Source of the DNA: an uncultured Oscillospiraceae bacterium
GTDB taxonomy: Bacteria; Bacillota; Clostridia; Oscillospirales; Oscillospiraceae
Direction: 5' to 3'
Length of the DNA stretch: 64,000 bases
NCBI GenBank assembly: GCA_947626345.1
Contig: CANQSF010000003.1
Span: forward strand, 1 to 64,000
Under the pieces are notes generated by a model. It made no database searches, had not been told where the DNA came from, and saw only the letters and a program-made list of their open reading frames with translations. Shown in pieces: positions 43,919 through 55,718 of this stretch (positions are counted from its first letter, which is position 1; every line of letters begins with the position of its first letter). The translations under genes and the position numbers were made by a program.

Positions 43919-46192
43919 TCACTCTCCCTGTCCCAGCGGGACGGTCACATCGCCCTGTTCGTCCGTGCGTAGCACGGTGGGGCATACCAGCGCCAGCCGC
44001 TGCAGCGTCTCCTCCGCGGGCTGGCCGTAGGAGTTGTAGCCAACGGATATGACGGTAGTCTCCGGCGCGGCGGCGGCGAGAAACAGCGTCCCGGTGGCGG
44101 TCCGGGAGCCGTGGTGGCCCGCCACCAGAACGTCCACGTCCGGCACCGAGCGGGCCAGAAGGAGGCTTCTCTCCGCGTCCATGCCGGCGTCGCCCATGAT
44201 GAAGGCGCTCTGTCCCGCGGCCAGCGCGTGGACCACGATGCCCCGCTCGTTGGCGTCGCCGCCCTGGGGCAGCAGCAGGTCCAGGGTCAGCCCGCCGATG
44301 CGGGCGGTCTGTTCCTGGGCGAGGATGGTCACCTCCGTGCCCCGCTTTGCGGCCATGTCTAGCAGCGGCTCCAAAAGCCCGTCCGCGTCGTCCGCCCCGG
44401 CGGGCAGGATCAGCCGGTCCACCTTCATCCGGCACAGCAGCGTCAGCGCGCCGTTGGCGTGGTCCTGGTGCAGGTGGGTCAGGATCAGCGCGTCCACCCG
44501 GGTGTGGCCCACGCTGAGAAGATGGTTGGCGGCCCGGTCGCCGGCGTTGTCCATCCCCGCGCCGCCGCAGTCGATCACCACCGCGGCGTCCCGGTCCGCA
44601 AGCACCACGCACTGGCCCTGGTCCACGTCCAGCACGGTCAGCCGCGCCTGTCCGATGGGGATGGAGAGCCGCGCCGCGATCAGCACGGCGCACAGCCCGA
44701 TGACGGCCGCGCACGCCGGCACGTCCGCCGGCAGCCGCCGGCCCTTCCGGCGCAGGATGAACCACAGCGCCCCCAGCGCGTACAGTCCCGCCAGCCACAG
44801 CGCCGTGGCGGCGGAGCCGGCGTAGAGCCCCGCGAAGGGGATGGCGGCCACGGCGCGGTAGACGCCATGGCACCAGCGCACCGGCCATGCCAGCGCCCAT
44901 GCCGCCAGACGGCCCAGACCGGGGATCAGCGCCCCCAAGGCGCACACGGCATAGCCCGCGCCGAACACCGCCTCCACCACGAACAGGGTCAGCAGGTTGG
45001 CCACAGGGGACAGCAGGGGGATCTGGTGGAAGTACAGCGCGGCCAGGGGGATGGAAAAGGCGGTGGCGCCCAACGAGCAGGCCACGTTCCCCGCCAGGGC
45101 GGCCACCAGCCGCCGGTGCATAGGCAGATGCTCCTCCATCCAGCCCAGCAGGGAGGGCAGCAGCCACACCAGCCCCGCCATGCATGCAAAGCTCAGCTGC
45201 AGTCCCACGCCGCCCACGGCCATGGGGTTGATGATCAGCAGCAACAGCAGCGCCGCGCCCAGACTGGTGGCGCCGTCCGTCTCCCGGCCGGCCACGGGGG
45301 CCAGCAGATAGACGGACTGCATCACCGCCGCCCGGACCACGCTGGGGCGGAATCCGGCCATGAGCGTGAACAGCCATATCACCGGCAGGCACACCAGCAC
45401 GGACCGGCGGCCCTTGCCCACGAGCAGCTGCAAAAAGGCCACCAGCACGAACAGGTGCATCCCGCTCACCGCCACGATGTGCAGCACCCCGGCGGTGCGC
45501 ATGGCGGCGTACAGCGCCACGTCCTTCTCCAGGTCCACCGTGTCCCCGGTGAGCAGGGCCTTCACGAAAGGGGCGGCGTCTGGCGGGAACAGCTGGTCGC
45601 ACAGCTGCTTCACCGCCTGGCTCAGCCGCTGGGGGAAGAAGACCCAGCTGTGGGCCCACCGGCCGGTGACGGTCAGGGACTCCGGGGTGATATAGCCCAG
45701 GATGTCGATCCCCTGGGAGGAGTAGTTGTGGCTGCGCTCGCCCCGGCGGATGAGGGCGGAGGTGAAGCGGATCTCCGCCTGGATCTCGTCGCCCGCCGCC
45801 AGCTCCGGCAGCGAGCCCTCGTAGAGGTAGAGCAGCGCGCTTCGCGCCGGCAGCTCCTCGTCGGTGAGGCGGACCTGGACCCGCTCATAGTCGTCGTAGC
45901 GCTCGGGATAGCCGGTGACGACGGCGTGGACCGTGACGGTCCGGCCGGCCATGGCCTCCGCCGGGGCCACCCGCAGCAGGTAACGGCCCTGCCAGGCGAT
46001 CAGCCCCGCCGCCCCCGCCAGCAGGCACAGCGCCGCCCGAACGCGGACCGACCGTCTGCGGATGAGCAGCGAGCCGCCGGACAACAGCAGAAGGGCTGCC
46101 GCAAGATACGGCAGCCCCTCCACAGGCAGGATATACTCGGCCAGGGCCGCCGCCGCAGCAAACCCCAGCGCCGCCCAGCCCAGCTTTCGCAT
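43919..46192 (-). CDS. comEC: ComEC/Rec2 DNA uptake channel
   Basis: 757 residues: an N-terminal DUF4131-like part with two helices, an OB-like segment, the Competence domain (about 205-480) with LLTGDTVDLEKD and LHIVAVSGMHLFVLVAFLQL, and a C-terminal metallo-beta-lactamase domain with ILTHLHQDHANGALTLL. Channel for single-stranded DNA entry. The presence of a full-length gene suggests competence potential; comEA is not in the window. Confidence 0.93.
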   Translation of the reverse strand: MRKLGWAALGFAAAAALAEYILPVEGLPYLAAALLLLSGGSLLIRRRSVRVRAALCLLAGAAGLIAWQGRYLLRVAPAEAMAGRTVTVHAVVTGYPERYDDYERVQVRLTDEELPARSALLYLYEGSLPELAAGDEIQAEIRFTSALIRRGERSHNYSSQGIDILGYITPESLTVTGRWAHSWVFFPQRLSQAVKQLCDQLFPPDAAPFVKALLTGDTVDLEKDVALYAAMRTAGVLHIVAVSGMHLFVLVAFLQLLVGKGRRSVLVCLPVIWLFTLMAGFRPSVVRAAVMQSVYLLAPVAGRETDGATSLGAALLLLLIINPMAVGGVGLQLSFACMAGLVWLLPSLLGWMEEHLPMHRRLVAALAGNVACSLGATAFSIPLAALYFHQIPLLSPVANLLTLFVVEAVFGAGYAVCALGALIPGLGRLAAWALAWPVRWCHGVYRAVAAIPFAGLYAGSAATALWLAGLYALGALWFILRRKGRRLPADVPACAAVIGLCAVLIAARLSIPIGQARLTVLDVDQGQCVVLADRDAAVVIDCGGAGMDNAGDRAANHLLSVGHTRVDALILTHLHQDHANGALTLLCRMKVDRLILPAGADDADGLLEPLLDMAAKRGTEVTILAQEQTARIGGLTLDLLLPQGGDANERGIVVHALAAGQSAFIMGDAGMDAERSLLLARSVPDVDVLVAGHHGSRTATGTLFLAAAAPETTVISVGYNSYGQPAEETLQRLALVCPTVLRTDEQGDVTVPLGQGE

Positions 46193-46534
46193 TTACGCCA
46201 TCTTGTCGTCCAGCCGCCGGCCGCCCAGGATATGGAAGTGCAGGTGGGGCACGGTCTGGCCCGCGTCGGCGCCCACGTTGGACACCACCCGCCAGCCGCC
46301 GGTCAGGCCCTCCGCCTGCGCGATCTGGGGGATGACGGTGAAGATATGGGCCACCAGGGCGGCATTGTCCGCCGTCACCTGGGCGCAGGAGGGGATGTGC
46401 TCCTTGGGCACCACCAGCACGTGGACGGGCGCCTGGGGGTTGATGTCCCGGAAGGCGTAGCACAGCTCGTCCTCATAGACCTTGGCGGAGGGGATGTCCC
46501 CCGCCACGATGCGGCAGAAAAGACAGTCGTTCAT
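46193..46534 (-). CDS. HIT-family nucleotide hydrolase
   Basis: 113 residues. Zinc-binding CLFC near the N-terminus and the histidine triad HLHFHILGG at the end. ATG 46534 has GAGGTGA 5 bases upstream. HinT-like purine phosphoramidase. Confidence 0.94.
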   Translation of the reverse strand: MNDCLFCRIVAGDIPSAKVYEDELCYAFRDINPQAPVHVLVVPKEHIPSCAQVTADNAALVAHIFTVIPQIAQAEGLTGGWRVVSNVGADAGQTVPHLHFHILGGRRLDDKMA

Positions 46535-46544
46535 CCCGGTCACC

Positions 46545-46874
46545 TCACTGTTTGGGGATCACGGCGAAGAAGGTCAGATCCCCCTCGCCGGTGTTTTCCA
46601 GGGAGTGGCTGTGCCCCTTGGGGCAGTGGTGGCACACGCCGGCCGCCAGGGGCTCATACTGGCCGTCGTACAGCATCCGGCCTGTGCCGGAGAGGATGTA
46701 CACGGTCTCGGAGTCGTTTTCATGGGTGTGGGGGCCGATGGTGGCGCCGGGCTCCAGGCGGCCCAGCATGATCTGGTTGTCGCCGGTGTCCACATACCTG
46801 CGGAACAGCTCCTTCTCGCCGCCGCGGGCGTGGGGCACGGTTGCCTCGCTCATGTCCTGAAATGGGATCAGCAT
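46545..46874 (-). CDS. single-domain cupin protein
   Basis: 109 residues. Cupin motif 1 GPHTHENDSETVYILSG (His, His, Glu) and motif 2 PLAAGVCHHCPKGHSHSLEN. A small metal-binding beta-barrel. AAAGGAG 9 bases upstream. Function unknown. Confidence 0.9.
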   Translation of the reverse strand: MLIPFQDMSEATVPHARGGEKELFRRYVDTGDNQIMLGRLEPGATIGPHTHENDSETVYILSGTGRMLYDGQYEPLAAGVCHHCPKGHSHSLENTGEGDLTFFAVIPKQ

Positions 46875-46902
46875 GGGGTAGCTCCTTTCTTGACGGACCT
46901 TT

Positions 46903-49572
<2,670 letters not shown>

Positions 49573-49606
49573 TTTTGCTGTACCTCTCTGTGGTGGATTG
49601 ATGATA

Positions 49607-51142
49607 TCAGTAGGGATGCTCGCTGGCGAAAGCCTGCTGCTCCTCGAGAGAGGAGAAGAAGGAGCTGACGCCGTCCACGGAATACCAGTAATAGTAGTTG
49701 GTGCTGGCCGGGTCCAGGACCGCCTGGATGGAAGCCAGGCCCGGGTTGCAGATGGGCCCGGGGGGCAGGCCCGCGTAGAGATAGGTGTTATAGGGATCGT
49801 CGATGGCCAGGTCCTCCTGGGTCAGATCGAAGGTGCTGGTGCCCTTGATGTAGTTGATGGTGCTGTCCAGCCCCAGGGGCATCCCGGCGTTCAGGCGGTT
49901 GTAGATGACGGAGGCCATCTTCTCCCGCTCGCCCTCGGTGGAGCCTGCCTCCTTCTCGATGAGGGAGGCCATGGTGAGCACCTCCCGCATGGTCAGGCCA
50001 CGGGCCTCCGCCTTGGCGCGCATATCGTCGGTGAAGCGGTTGTTGAAGTTGCGCAGGAACCGGCGGATGGCGTTGGACGCGCCCTCGCCCTGATAGAACT
50101 CGTAGGTGTCCGGGAACAGGTAGCCCTCCAGCCGGTCCTCGTCGCCGTAGGGCAGATCGGCCAGGAAGTCGAAGTCGAACTCATAGTTGGCGCAGGCGTC
50201 GTACAGATCCGTCTTCTTGCAGATGTACTCCTGCTCCAGAAGGGTGAAGATCTGCTCCAGGGAGAAGCCCTCGGGGAAGGTGATCTTGGTGATCTCCTGG
50301 GCGCCGGAGCCGAACTGCATCTTCGTCACCAGGGCCCGGTAGTCCAGGGAGGTGTCCAGGTCGTAGGTGCCCGGGTCCATCTTGATGTTGGCGTGGGAAA
50401 AGGCGGCGAAGATCTTGAAAAGCCACTTGTACTCGATGATGCCGGCGTTTTTCAGCGCGTCGGCGGCCTGGTCGATGTCCACCTTGATCTCCACCTGCTC
50501 CACGGTGCCGTCGTCGTCCTTCTGCTCCACGGTCAGGGGCATGTCGCCGGTGGGCTCATAGGGCAGGATGGTGACAGCGGAGGAGACCGGCTCCTTGTTC
50601 AGAGCCAGCACGTCCACCGCGCACATCCAGGCAAAGCATGCCAGGATGATGCTGACGCTGATGACGAACAGCGCGTAGAGGAGCCCTCCGCCCAGGCCGC
50701 TGCGGCCATAGCGGCGGAAGCGCACCGGCAGATAGTCCCGCAGCTCCGGCAGATCGTCCGGGTCGGTGTAATCCACCTCGTCCAGCTCCGAGTCGTATAC
50801 CAGCATCTGGCCGGGGCGCAGGTCCCGCCCCACCATGGGGGACTCCCGCACCGTGGGCAGATCCCGGTCTGGCTGGGAGGACTTTTTCTTCGCCAGGCCC
50901 TTCCGGCCGCCGGAACGCAAGGCAAGACGGCCGCGCCGCCGCTGCCGGGGAGCGGCAGGGGAGGAGGCCGGCGCATCTTCTATCGGGCCGGCCGCGGGAG
51001 CGGGGGCGTCCGGGGTCAGATGGGCCCCGTCGGCTCCGTCGGACCGCTCGTCATACTCCTCCGGCCCCAGGTCGGACCGGTCGTCCCGGGGATCGGGCCC
51101 GCCGTAGAGATCGTATTCGTCGTTGGGTGTCCTCTGTGACAT
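49607..51142 (-). CDS. mltG: endolytic murein transglycosylase
   Basis: 511 residues. A long acidic and then basic cytoplasmic N-terminus (about 1-135), one membrane helix (about 140-170), then the YceG domain. The catalytic Glu lies in MASLIEKEAGS, with VIYNRLNAGMPLGLDSTINY and YAGLPPGPICNPGL. Cuts nascent glycan strands at the membrane. The cytoplasmic tail is longer than in E. coli. Confidence 0.94.
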   Translation of the reverse strand: MSQRTPNDEYDLYGGPDPRDDRSDLGPEEYDERSDGADGAHLTPDAPAPAAGPIEDAPASSPAAPRQRRRGRLALRSGGRKGLAKKKSSQPDRDLPTVRESPMVGRDLRPGQMLVYDSELDEVDYTDPDDLPELRDYLPVRFRRYGRSGLGGGLLYALFVISVSIILACFAWMCAVDVLALNKEPVSSAVTILPYEPTGDMPLTVEQKDDDGTVEQVEIKVDIDQAADALKNAGIIEYKWLFKIFAAFSHANIKMDPGTYDLDTSLDYRALVTKMQFGSGAQEITKITFPEGFSLEQIFTLLEQEYICKKTDLYDACANYEFDFDFLADLPYGDEDRLEGYLFPDTYEFYQGEGASNAIRRFLRNFNNRFTDDMRAKAEARGLTMREVLTMASLIEKEAGSTEGEREKMASVIYNRLNAGMPLGLDSTINYIKGTSTFDLTQEDLAIDDPYNTYLYAGLPPGPICNPGLASIQAVLDPASTNYYYWYSVDGVSSFFSSLEEQQAFASEHPY

Positions 51143-51273
51143 GAAAACGCTCCTTATGCTGCCGTCACGCCCGGGGGCGGTCGGTCATAATATGGCTCGG
51201 ATGACAACGCGCCGGGCCCTCACCGCGCAGGCACGGCCGCGGGAAACTATCGCGCGAAGAAAGGGAAAGAATC

Positions 51274-51414
51274 ATGTTCTATAACAATTCTTACAGCTGG
51301 CTCTGGCTCATCATCATCCTGATCCTCCTGTTCTCCGTGGCCGGCGGCTATGGCTGCGGCTGCGGCTGCAACGATAACAACAACGGCTGCGGTTGCGGGT
51401 GCGGCTGCAACTGA
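51274..51414 (+). CDS. 46-residue Gly/Cys-rich membrane microprotein
   Basis: ATG 51274 with AAGGGA upstream. It encodes MFYNNSYSWL, a hydrophobic helix (LIIILILLFSVAG), then GGYGCGCGCN, DNNN and GCGCGCGCN: seven Cys in alternating GC pairs. The layout, one helix plus Gly/Cys repeats, resembles small spore-coat-like proteins of the YjcZ type in composition, but the order is different. A terminator follows at 51458. Possibly metal-binding or disulfide-linked in spores (inference). Confidence 0.7.
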   Translation: MFYNNSYSWLWLIIILILLFSVAGGYGCGCGCNDNNNGCGCGCGCN

Positions 51415-51457
51415 TCCGCATTTCCTGCGGAGAAGCCGGATCAAGATCTCTGTCACG

Positions 51458-51484
51458 CGGGGCTCGTCATGAGCCCCGTCTTTT
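51458..51484 (+). terminator. terminator after the microprotein gene
   Basis: CGGGGCTC, GTCAT, GAGCCCCG, then TCTTTT. It overlaps the stop of the convergent glycosyltransferase. Confidence 0.85.
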
Positions 51485-52186
51485 GTACTTTTCCGCCAGC
51501 ACGGCCGCCACGAAGCCGGCCAGACGGGGCATCCGTCCGATCCGCCAGGGCTGGCGGATGAGGCGGTACAGCCACTCCAGGCCCGCAGCGCGCCAGCGCT
51601 CCGGCGCCCGGGGGGCGTCTCCGGCCAGCACGTCCAGACTGCCGCCCAGGCCCATCATGAGCCCCCGGGGCAGGGCGTTTTTCGCCGCCGCCATGAAGAG
51701 CTCCTGCTTCGGCGAGCCCAGGCACACCAGGATGAGCGCCGCGCCGGAGGAGGCGATGTCCGCCACCACGGGGGCGGGATCGGAGAAGTATCCGTCCCGG
51801 CAGCCGGCGACGGCGACGGCGGGATAGCGGCGTGTGATGGCCTGCCCGGCCCGCTCCGCCACGCCGGGCTTTCCGCCCAGCAGATATACGGGCCCCGCGA
51901 AACGCTCCAGCAGGGCCAGCAGGGTGTCATAGCCCGCCGCCCTCCCGGGCAGCGGATCGCCCAGCGTACGGGCGGCCCAGACGATGCCCGCGCCGTCGGC
52001 CAGGGTCATGTCCGCCCCGGCAATGGCGCTGCGCAGCGCCGCATCCTTCCGGCACAGCCAGAGGATCTCCGGGTTGGGGGTGCACAGGTAGGCGCTCCGG
52101 GACGCGGCCGTGAGGGCCAGCGCCCGGTCTGCCGCCTCCGGCACGGTCAGAGCGTCGAACCGCACGCCCAGGACCTGGGGCCTCAT
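51467..52186 (-). CDS. WecG/TagA/CpsF-family glycosyltransferase
   Basis: 239 residues. GT26 family: VLGVRFDALTVPEA, TPNPEILWLC, LADGAGIVWA and VCLGSPKQELFMA. Transfers an N-acetylmannosamine-type sugar to a lipid-linked intermediate for wall polymers. Overlaps the sirtuin stop by 4 bases. Confidence 0.92.
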   Translation of the reverse strand: MRPQVLGVRFDALTVPEAADRALALTAASRSAYLCTPNPEILWLCRKDAALRSAIAGADMTLADGAGIVWAARTLGDPLPGRAAGYDTLLALLERFAGPVYLLGGKPGVAERAGQAITRRYPAVAVAGCRDGYFSDPAPVVADIASSGAALILVCLGSPKQELFMAAAKNALPRGLMMGLGGSLDVLAGDAPRAPERWRAAGLEWLYRLIRQPWRIGRMPRLAGFVAAVLAEKYKRRGS

Positions 52187-52899
52187 AGCTGGGAGAACAC
52201 CTGGCCGATGTTGCCCCGGACGATCAGATCCGCCTCGCCGTCCCGGGGGGTCGCGCCCCGGTTCACCAGAACGAGCTTGTGGCCCTGGTAGTAGTTGATG
52301 AGTCCCGCCGCGGGGTACACCGCCAGGCTGGTGCCGCCGATGATGAGCATATCCGCGCTGCGGATGTGCATCACGCTCCGCTGGAGGATGTCCTGGTCCA
52401 GGGCCTCCTCATACAGCACCACGTCCGGCCGGACGATGCCGCCGCAGTCGCAGCGGGGCACGCCCTCGCCGTCGTTGATGAAGCTGACCGGATAGGGCTT
52501 GCGGCACCGGGCGCAGTAGCAGCGCAGGGTGGAGCCGTGCAGCTCCAGCACCTCCTTGCTGCCGGCGGCCTGGTGCAGCCCGTCGATGTTCTGGGTGATG
52601 ACCGCCTTCAGCTTTCCCTCCCGCTCCCACTGGGCCAGCTTCAGGTGGGCGGCGTTGGGCTTGGCGCCCTTCACCACCAGCTTCGCCCGGTAGAAGCGGT
52701 AAAACTCCGCCGGATCGTGCTCGAAGAAGCTGTGGGAGATGATGGTCTCGGGGGGATAGGCCCACTGCTGGTTGTACAGCCCGTCCACGCTGCGGAAGTC
52801 CGGGATGCCGCTCTCCGTGGACACGCCGGCCCCGCCGAAAAAGACGATATCGTCGCTCTCCGCCACCCAGCGGCGCAGGGTCTCTATGGCCTGGTCCAT
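52183..52899 (-). CDS. cobB: NAD-dependent protein deacylase (sirtuin)
   Basis: 238 residues. GAGVSTESGIPDFRS binds NAD, QNIDGLH and ELHGST carry the catalytic His, and CARC plus CDCGG bind zinc. ATG 52899 has GGGAGG 9 bases upstream; a start ten residues earlier lacks a ribosome site. Confidence 0.94.
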   Translation of the reverse strand: MDQAIETLRRWVAESDDIVFFGGAGVSTESGIPDFRSVDGLYNQQWAYPPETIISHSFFEHDPAEFYRFYRAKLVVKGAKPNAAHLKLAQWEREGKLKAVITQNIDGLHQAAGSKEVLELHGSTLRCYCARCRKPYPVSFINDGEGVPRCDCGGIVRPDVVLYEEALDQDILQRSVMHIRSADMLIIGGTSLAVYPAAGLINYYQGHKLVLVNRGATPRDGEADLIVRGNIGQVFSQL

Positions 52900-53082
52900 G
52901 GCTCGCGCCTCCCTCTGTAGGTTTCCCATAATTTGGGGTCCCTAAATCAATTCATTATATAATACGCGGGCCTGATTTTCAATAAAAAACAGGAAGGGCG
53001 GGGGAAAAACCCGCCACAAACGGCAAAACGGCGATATAATTCGCGAAACGGCAAACATTTTTGTGGCAATATCGCAAGGACT

Positions 53083-53092
53083 GTGGTATAAT
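53083..53092 (+). promoter_or_regulatory. extended -10 promoter of nrdR
   Basis: TGTGGTATAAT with an extended -10 (TGG before TATAAT at 53087-53092). No good -35. Between 52900 and this point I see only an inverted repeat GGCGGG/CCCGCC at 52998-53018 with no clear role. Confidence 0.55.
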
Positions 53093-53145
53093 TATGTAAA
53101 TCAACGGCCACCTGCCGCGTCAAAGAAGATCAGGAGGACAAACAC

Positions 53146-53613
53146 ATGAAATGTCCCTATTGCGGATACAGCGAGAGCAAGGTCATCGACTCCCGTCCGG
53201 CGGATGAGGGGAGCACCATCCGCCGCCGGAGAGAGTGCCTGATGTGCGCCAAGCGGTTCACCACCTATGAGAAGGTGGAGCGCATGCCCCTGGTGGTGGT
53301 CAAGCGGGACGGCAGCCGCCAGACCTTCGACAAGGTCAAGCTCATCAACTCCATGGTCCGGGCCTGCGAGAAGCGGACCGTGCCCCTGGACAAGATCGAG
53401 TCCATCGCCGACGGCATCGAGACGGAGCTGCAGAGCGCTTTGGAGCGGGAGGTCACCACCGCCGAGATCGGCGATATGGTGATGGAGCAGCTGAAGAACG
53501 TGGACGAGGTGTCCTACGTCCGCTTCGCCAGCGTCTACCGCCAGTTCAAGGACATCAATACCTTCATGGAGGAGCTGACCAAGCTCCTGGGGGACAAGAC
53601 GAAAAACACCTGA
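53146..53613 (+). CDS. nrdR: transcriptional repressor NrdR
   Basis: 155 residues. Zinc-ribbon [18 protein letters not shown] with a second pair in [12 protein letters not shown], followed by an ATP-cone ([20 protein letters not shown]). Represses ribonucleotide reductase genes when dATP is high. AGGAGG upstream. Confidence 0.97.
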   Translation: MKCPYCGYSESKVIDSRPADEGSTIRRRRECLMCAKRFTTYEKVERMPLVVVKRDGSRQTFDKVKLINSMVRACEKRTVPLDKIESIADGIETELQSALEREVTTAEIGDMVMEQLKNVDEVSYVRFASVYRQFKDINTFMEELTKLLGDKTKNT

Positions 53614-53616
53614 CCG

Positions 53617-54294
53617 TCAGCGTTCCTTGGGCGAGAGGAATATGCCCCCGGCCGTATCCACGGTCATCAGATACACATCCTTCGCCGAGGACATGTCCCG
53701 GGCGCGCAGCTGCTTTTCCAGCCACCGCGTATCCAGGCCCAGCAGCTTCAGGTTCTCGCCCATGACGCGGCCGTCGTTGATCACGATCATGGGGTAGCCC
53801 GTGTCCTCGGCTGAAAGCCCCATCTGCCCGGCGGTGACGGGCCGGTCCGCCGGGTCCATGATCACGTTCAGCTGCCCGTCCGTCTCCAGGATGGCGTACT
53901 GGACCTGGTTCAGATCCAGCGCCCCCTGGCTGCGCAGCGCCTCCGCCAGCTCGTCCGGCGTGAAGCGGTTTTTCCGCATCTGCCGCTGGTCGATGCGGCC
54001 GTGGACGATGAGCAGGGAGGGCTTGCCCGCCAAAAGGGTGCGCAGGCGCACGCTCCTGGCCATGATGAGGCTCATCGCCAGCTCCAGCGCGAACAGCACG
54101 AACACCGGCACGATGCCGCAGGAAAGCGGCCTGTCCGGATCTGCCATGGGCGCGGAGGCCACCTCGGAGATCAGGATGGTCACCACCAGCTCCGACGGCT
54201 CCAGCTGTCCCAGCTGCCGCTTGCCCATCAGACGCATAAACAGGATGAGCAGCGCATACATGATCACTGAATTCAATACGATCTTACTCAGCAT
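53617..54294 (-). CDS. DUF421 (YetF-like) membrane protein
   Basis: 225 residues. Three N-terminal helices and the DUF421 core: MRLMGKRQLGQLEPSELVVT, SLLIVHGRIDQRQMRKNRF and LNQVQYAILETDGQLNVI. Related YetF/YrbG proteins affect spore properties in Bacillus; the role here is unknown. Its stop is 3 bases from nrdR. Confidence 0.9.
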   Translation of the reverse strand: MLSKIVLNSVIMYALLILFMRLMGKRQLGQLEPSELVVTILISEVASAPMADPDRPLSCGIVPVFVLFALELAMSLIMARSVRLRTLLAGKPSLLIVHGRIDQRQMRKNRFTPDELAEALRSQGALDLNQVQYAILETDGQLNVIMDPADRPVTAGQMGLSAEDTGYPMIVINDGRVMGENLKLLGLDTRWLEKQLRARDMSSAKDVYLMTVDTAGGIFLSPKER

Positions 54295-54362
54295 GGCATT
54301 AGTATGCCGTCTCTGATCCGCCTTATGAGCGGAACGTCTTTAGCAAGGAGAAACACATCGCC

Positions 54363-55718
54363 ATGGGAAAATATTTCGGAACGGACGGCTTCCGCGGCGA
54401 GGCCAACGTGGCCCTTGACCCCGTCCACGCCTTTCAGATCGGCCGGTACCTGGGCTGGTATTACGGCCAGGATCACAAGGCCAAGGTGGTCATCGGCAAG
54501 GATACCCGCCGCAGCAGCTATATGTACGAAAACGCCCTGGCCGCGGGACTGGTGTCCTCCGGCGCGGACGCCTATCTGCTGCACGTGACCACCACCCCCT
54601 GCGTGGCCTATATCACCCGCAGCGAGGGCTTTGACTGCGGGGTGATGATCTCCGCCAGCCACAACCCCTATTACGACAACGGCATCAAGCTGCTCAACGG
54701 CAACGGCGAGAAGATGGACGACGCCCTCCAGGACGCCATCGAGGACTACATCGACGGCCGGACCGGGGAGCTGCCCTACGCCGTCAGGGACCGGATCGGC
54801 TGCACCGTGGACTTCTATTCCGGCCGCAACCGCTACATAGGGCGCCTGGCCAGCATCGCCGACTGCCCCTTCGAGAACCGCACGGTGGCGCTGGACTGCG
54901 CCAACGGCAGCACCTGGATGATCGCCCGCAGCGTGTTCACCGCCCTGGGGGCCAAGGTGCAGGTCATCAACGACCGGCCCGACGGCACCAACATCAACGA
55001 CCACTGCGGCTCCACCCACATCGAGCAGCTCCAGGAGCTGGTCCGCCAGGGCCAGGTGGACTGCGGCTTCGCCTTTGACGGCGACGGGGACCGGTGCCTG
55101 GCGGTGGACGAGCGGGGCGCGGTGGTCAACGGCGACAAGATCATGTACATCTGCGCCAAGCACATGCGGGACAACGGCCAGCTGCCGGACAACACCGTGG
55201 TCACCACGGTCATGTCCAACCTGGGGCTGTACAAGGCCCTGGACGAGATCGGCATCGGCTACGAGAAGACCGCCGTGGGCGACCGGTACGTGTATGAGAA
55301 CATGAAGGAGAAGGGCCACCTGATCGGCGGCGAGCAGTCCGGCCACATCATTTTCCGCAAGTATGCCCGCTCCGGTGACGGGCTCATCACCGCCATCATG
55401 CTCATGCGGGTGATGATCCAGACCAACCTGCCCCTGTCCGCTCTGGCCGCGCCGGTGAAGACCTATCCCCAGGTGCTGAAAAACGTGGTGGTCACCGATA
55501 AGCAGGCCGCTCTGGCCGACCCGGTGGTACAGCAGGCCGTGGCCGCGGCGGAGGCGGAGCTGGGGGACAATGGCCGGGTGCTGCTCAGGAAGAGCGGCAC
55601 GGAGCCGGTGCTGCGGGTGATGGCCGAGGCGGCCACGCCGGAGCAGTGCGAGCAGAGCGTGGACGCCATCATCGCCGCCATGGAAAAGCAGGGCCTGCTG
55701 GTGGAGGTGCGCAAGTGA
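54363..55718 (+). CDS. glmM: phosphoglucosamine mutase
   Basis: 451 residues. GTDGFRGEAN at the start, catalytic Ser in MISASHNPYYDNG, metal loop FAFDGDGDRCLA, and the phosphate loop RKSGTEPVLRVM. Converts glucosamine-6-P to glucosamine-1-P for cell-wall synthesis. Overlaps the next gene by 4 bases. Confidence 0.95.
   Translation: MGKYFGTDGFRGEANVALDPVHAFQIGRYLGWYYGQDHKAKVVIGKDTRRSSYMYENALAAGLVSSGADAYLLHVTTTPCVAYITRSEGFDCGVMISASHNPYYDNGIKLLNGNGEKMDDALQDAIEDYIDGRTGELPYAVRDRIGCTVDFYSGRNRYIGRLASIADCPFENRTVALDCANGSTWMIARSVFTALGAKVQVINDRPDGTNINDHCGSTHIEQLQELVRQGQVDCGFAFDGDGDRCLAVDERGAVVNGDKIMYICAKHMRDNGQLPDNTVVTTVMSNLGLYKALDEIGIGYEKTAVGDRYVYENMKEKGHLIGGEQSGHIIFRKYARSGDGLITAIMLMRVMIQTNLPLSALAAPVKTYPQVLKNVVVTDKQAALADPVVQQAVAAAEAELGDNGRVLLRKSGTEPVLRVMAEAATPEQCEQSVDAIIAAMEKQGLLVEVRK

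Noticed and set aside
52998..53018. Hairpin GGCGGG/CCCGCC as a terminator or NrdR site
   Set aside because: It points to no gene end and does not match an NrdR box I can support.
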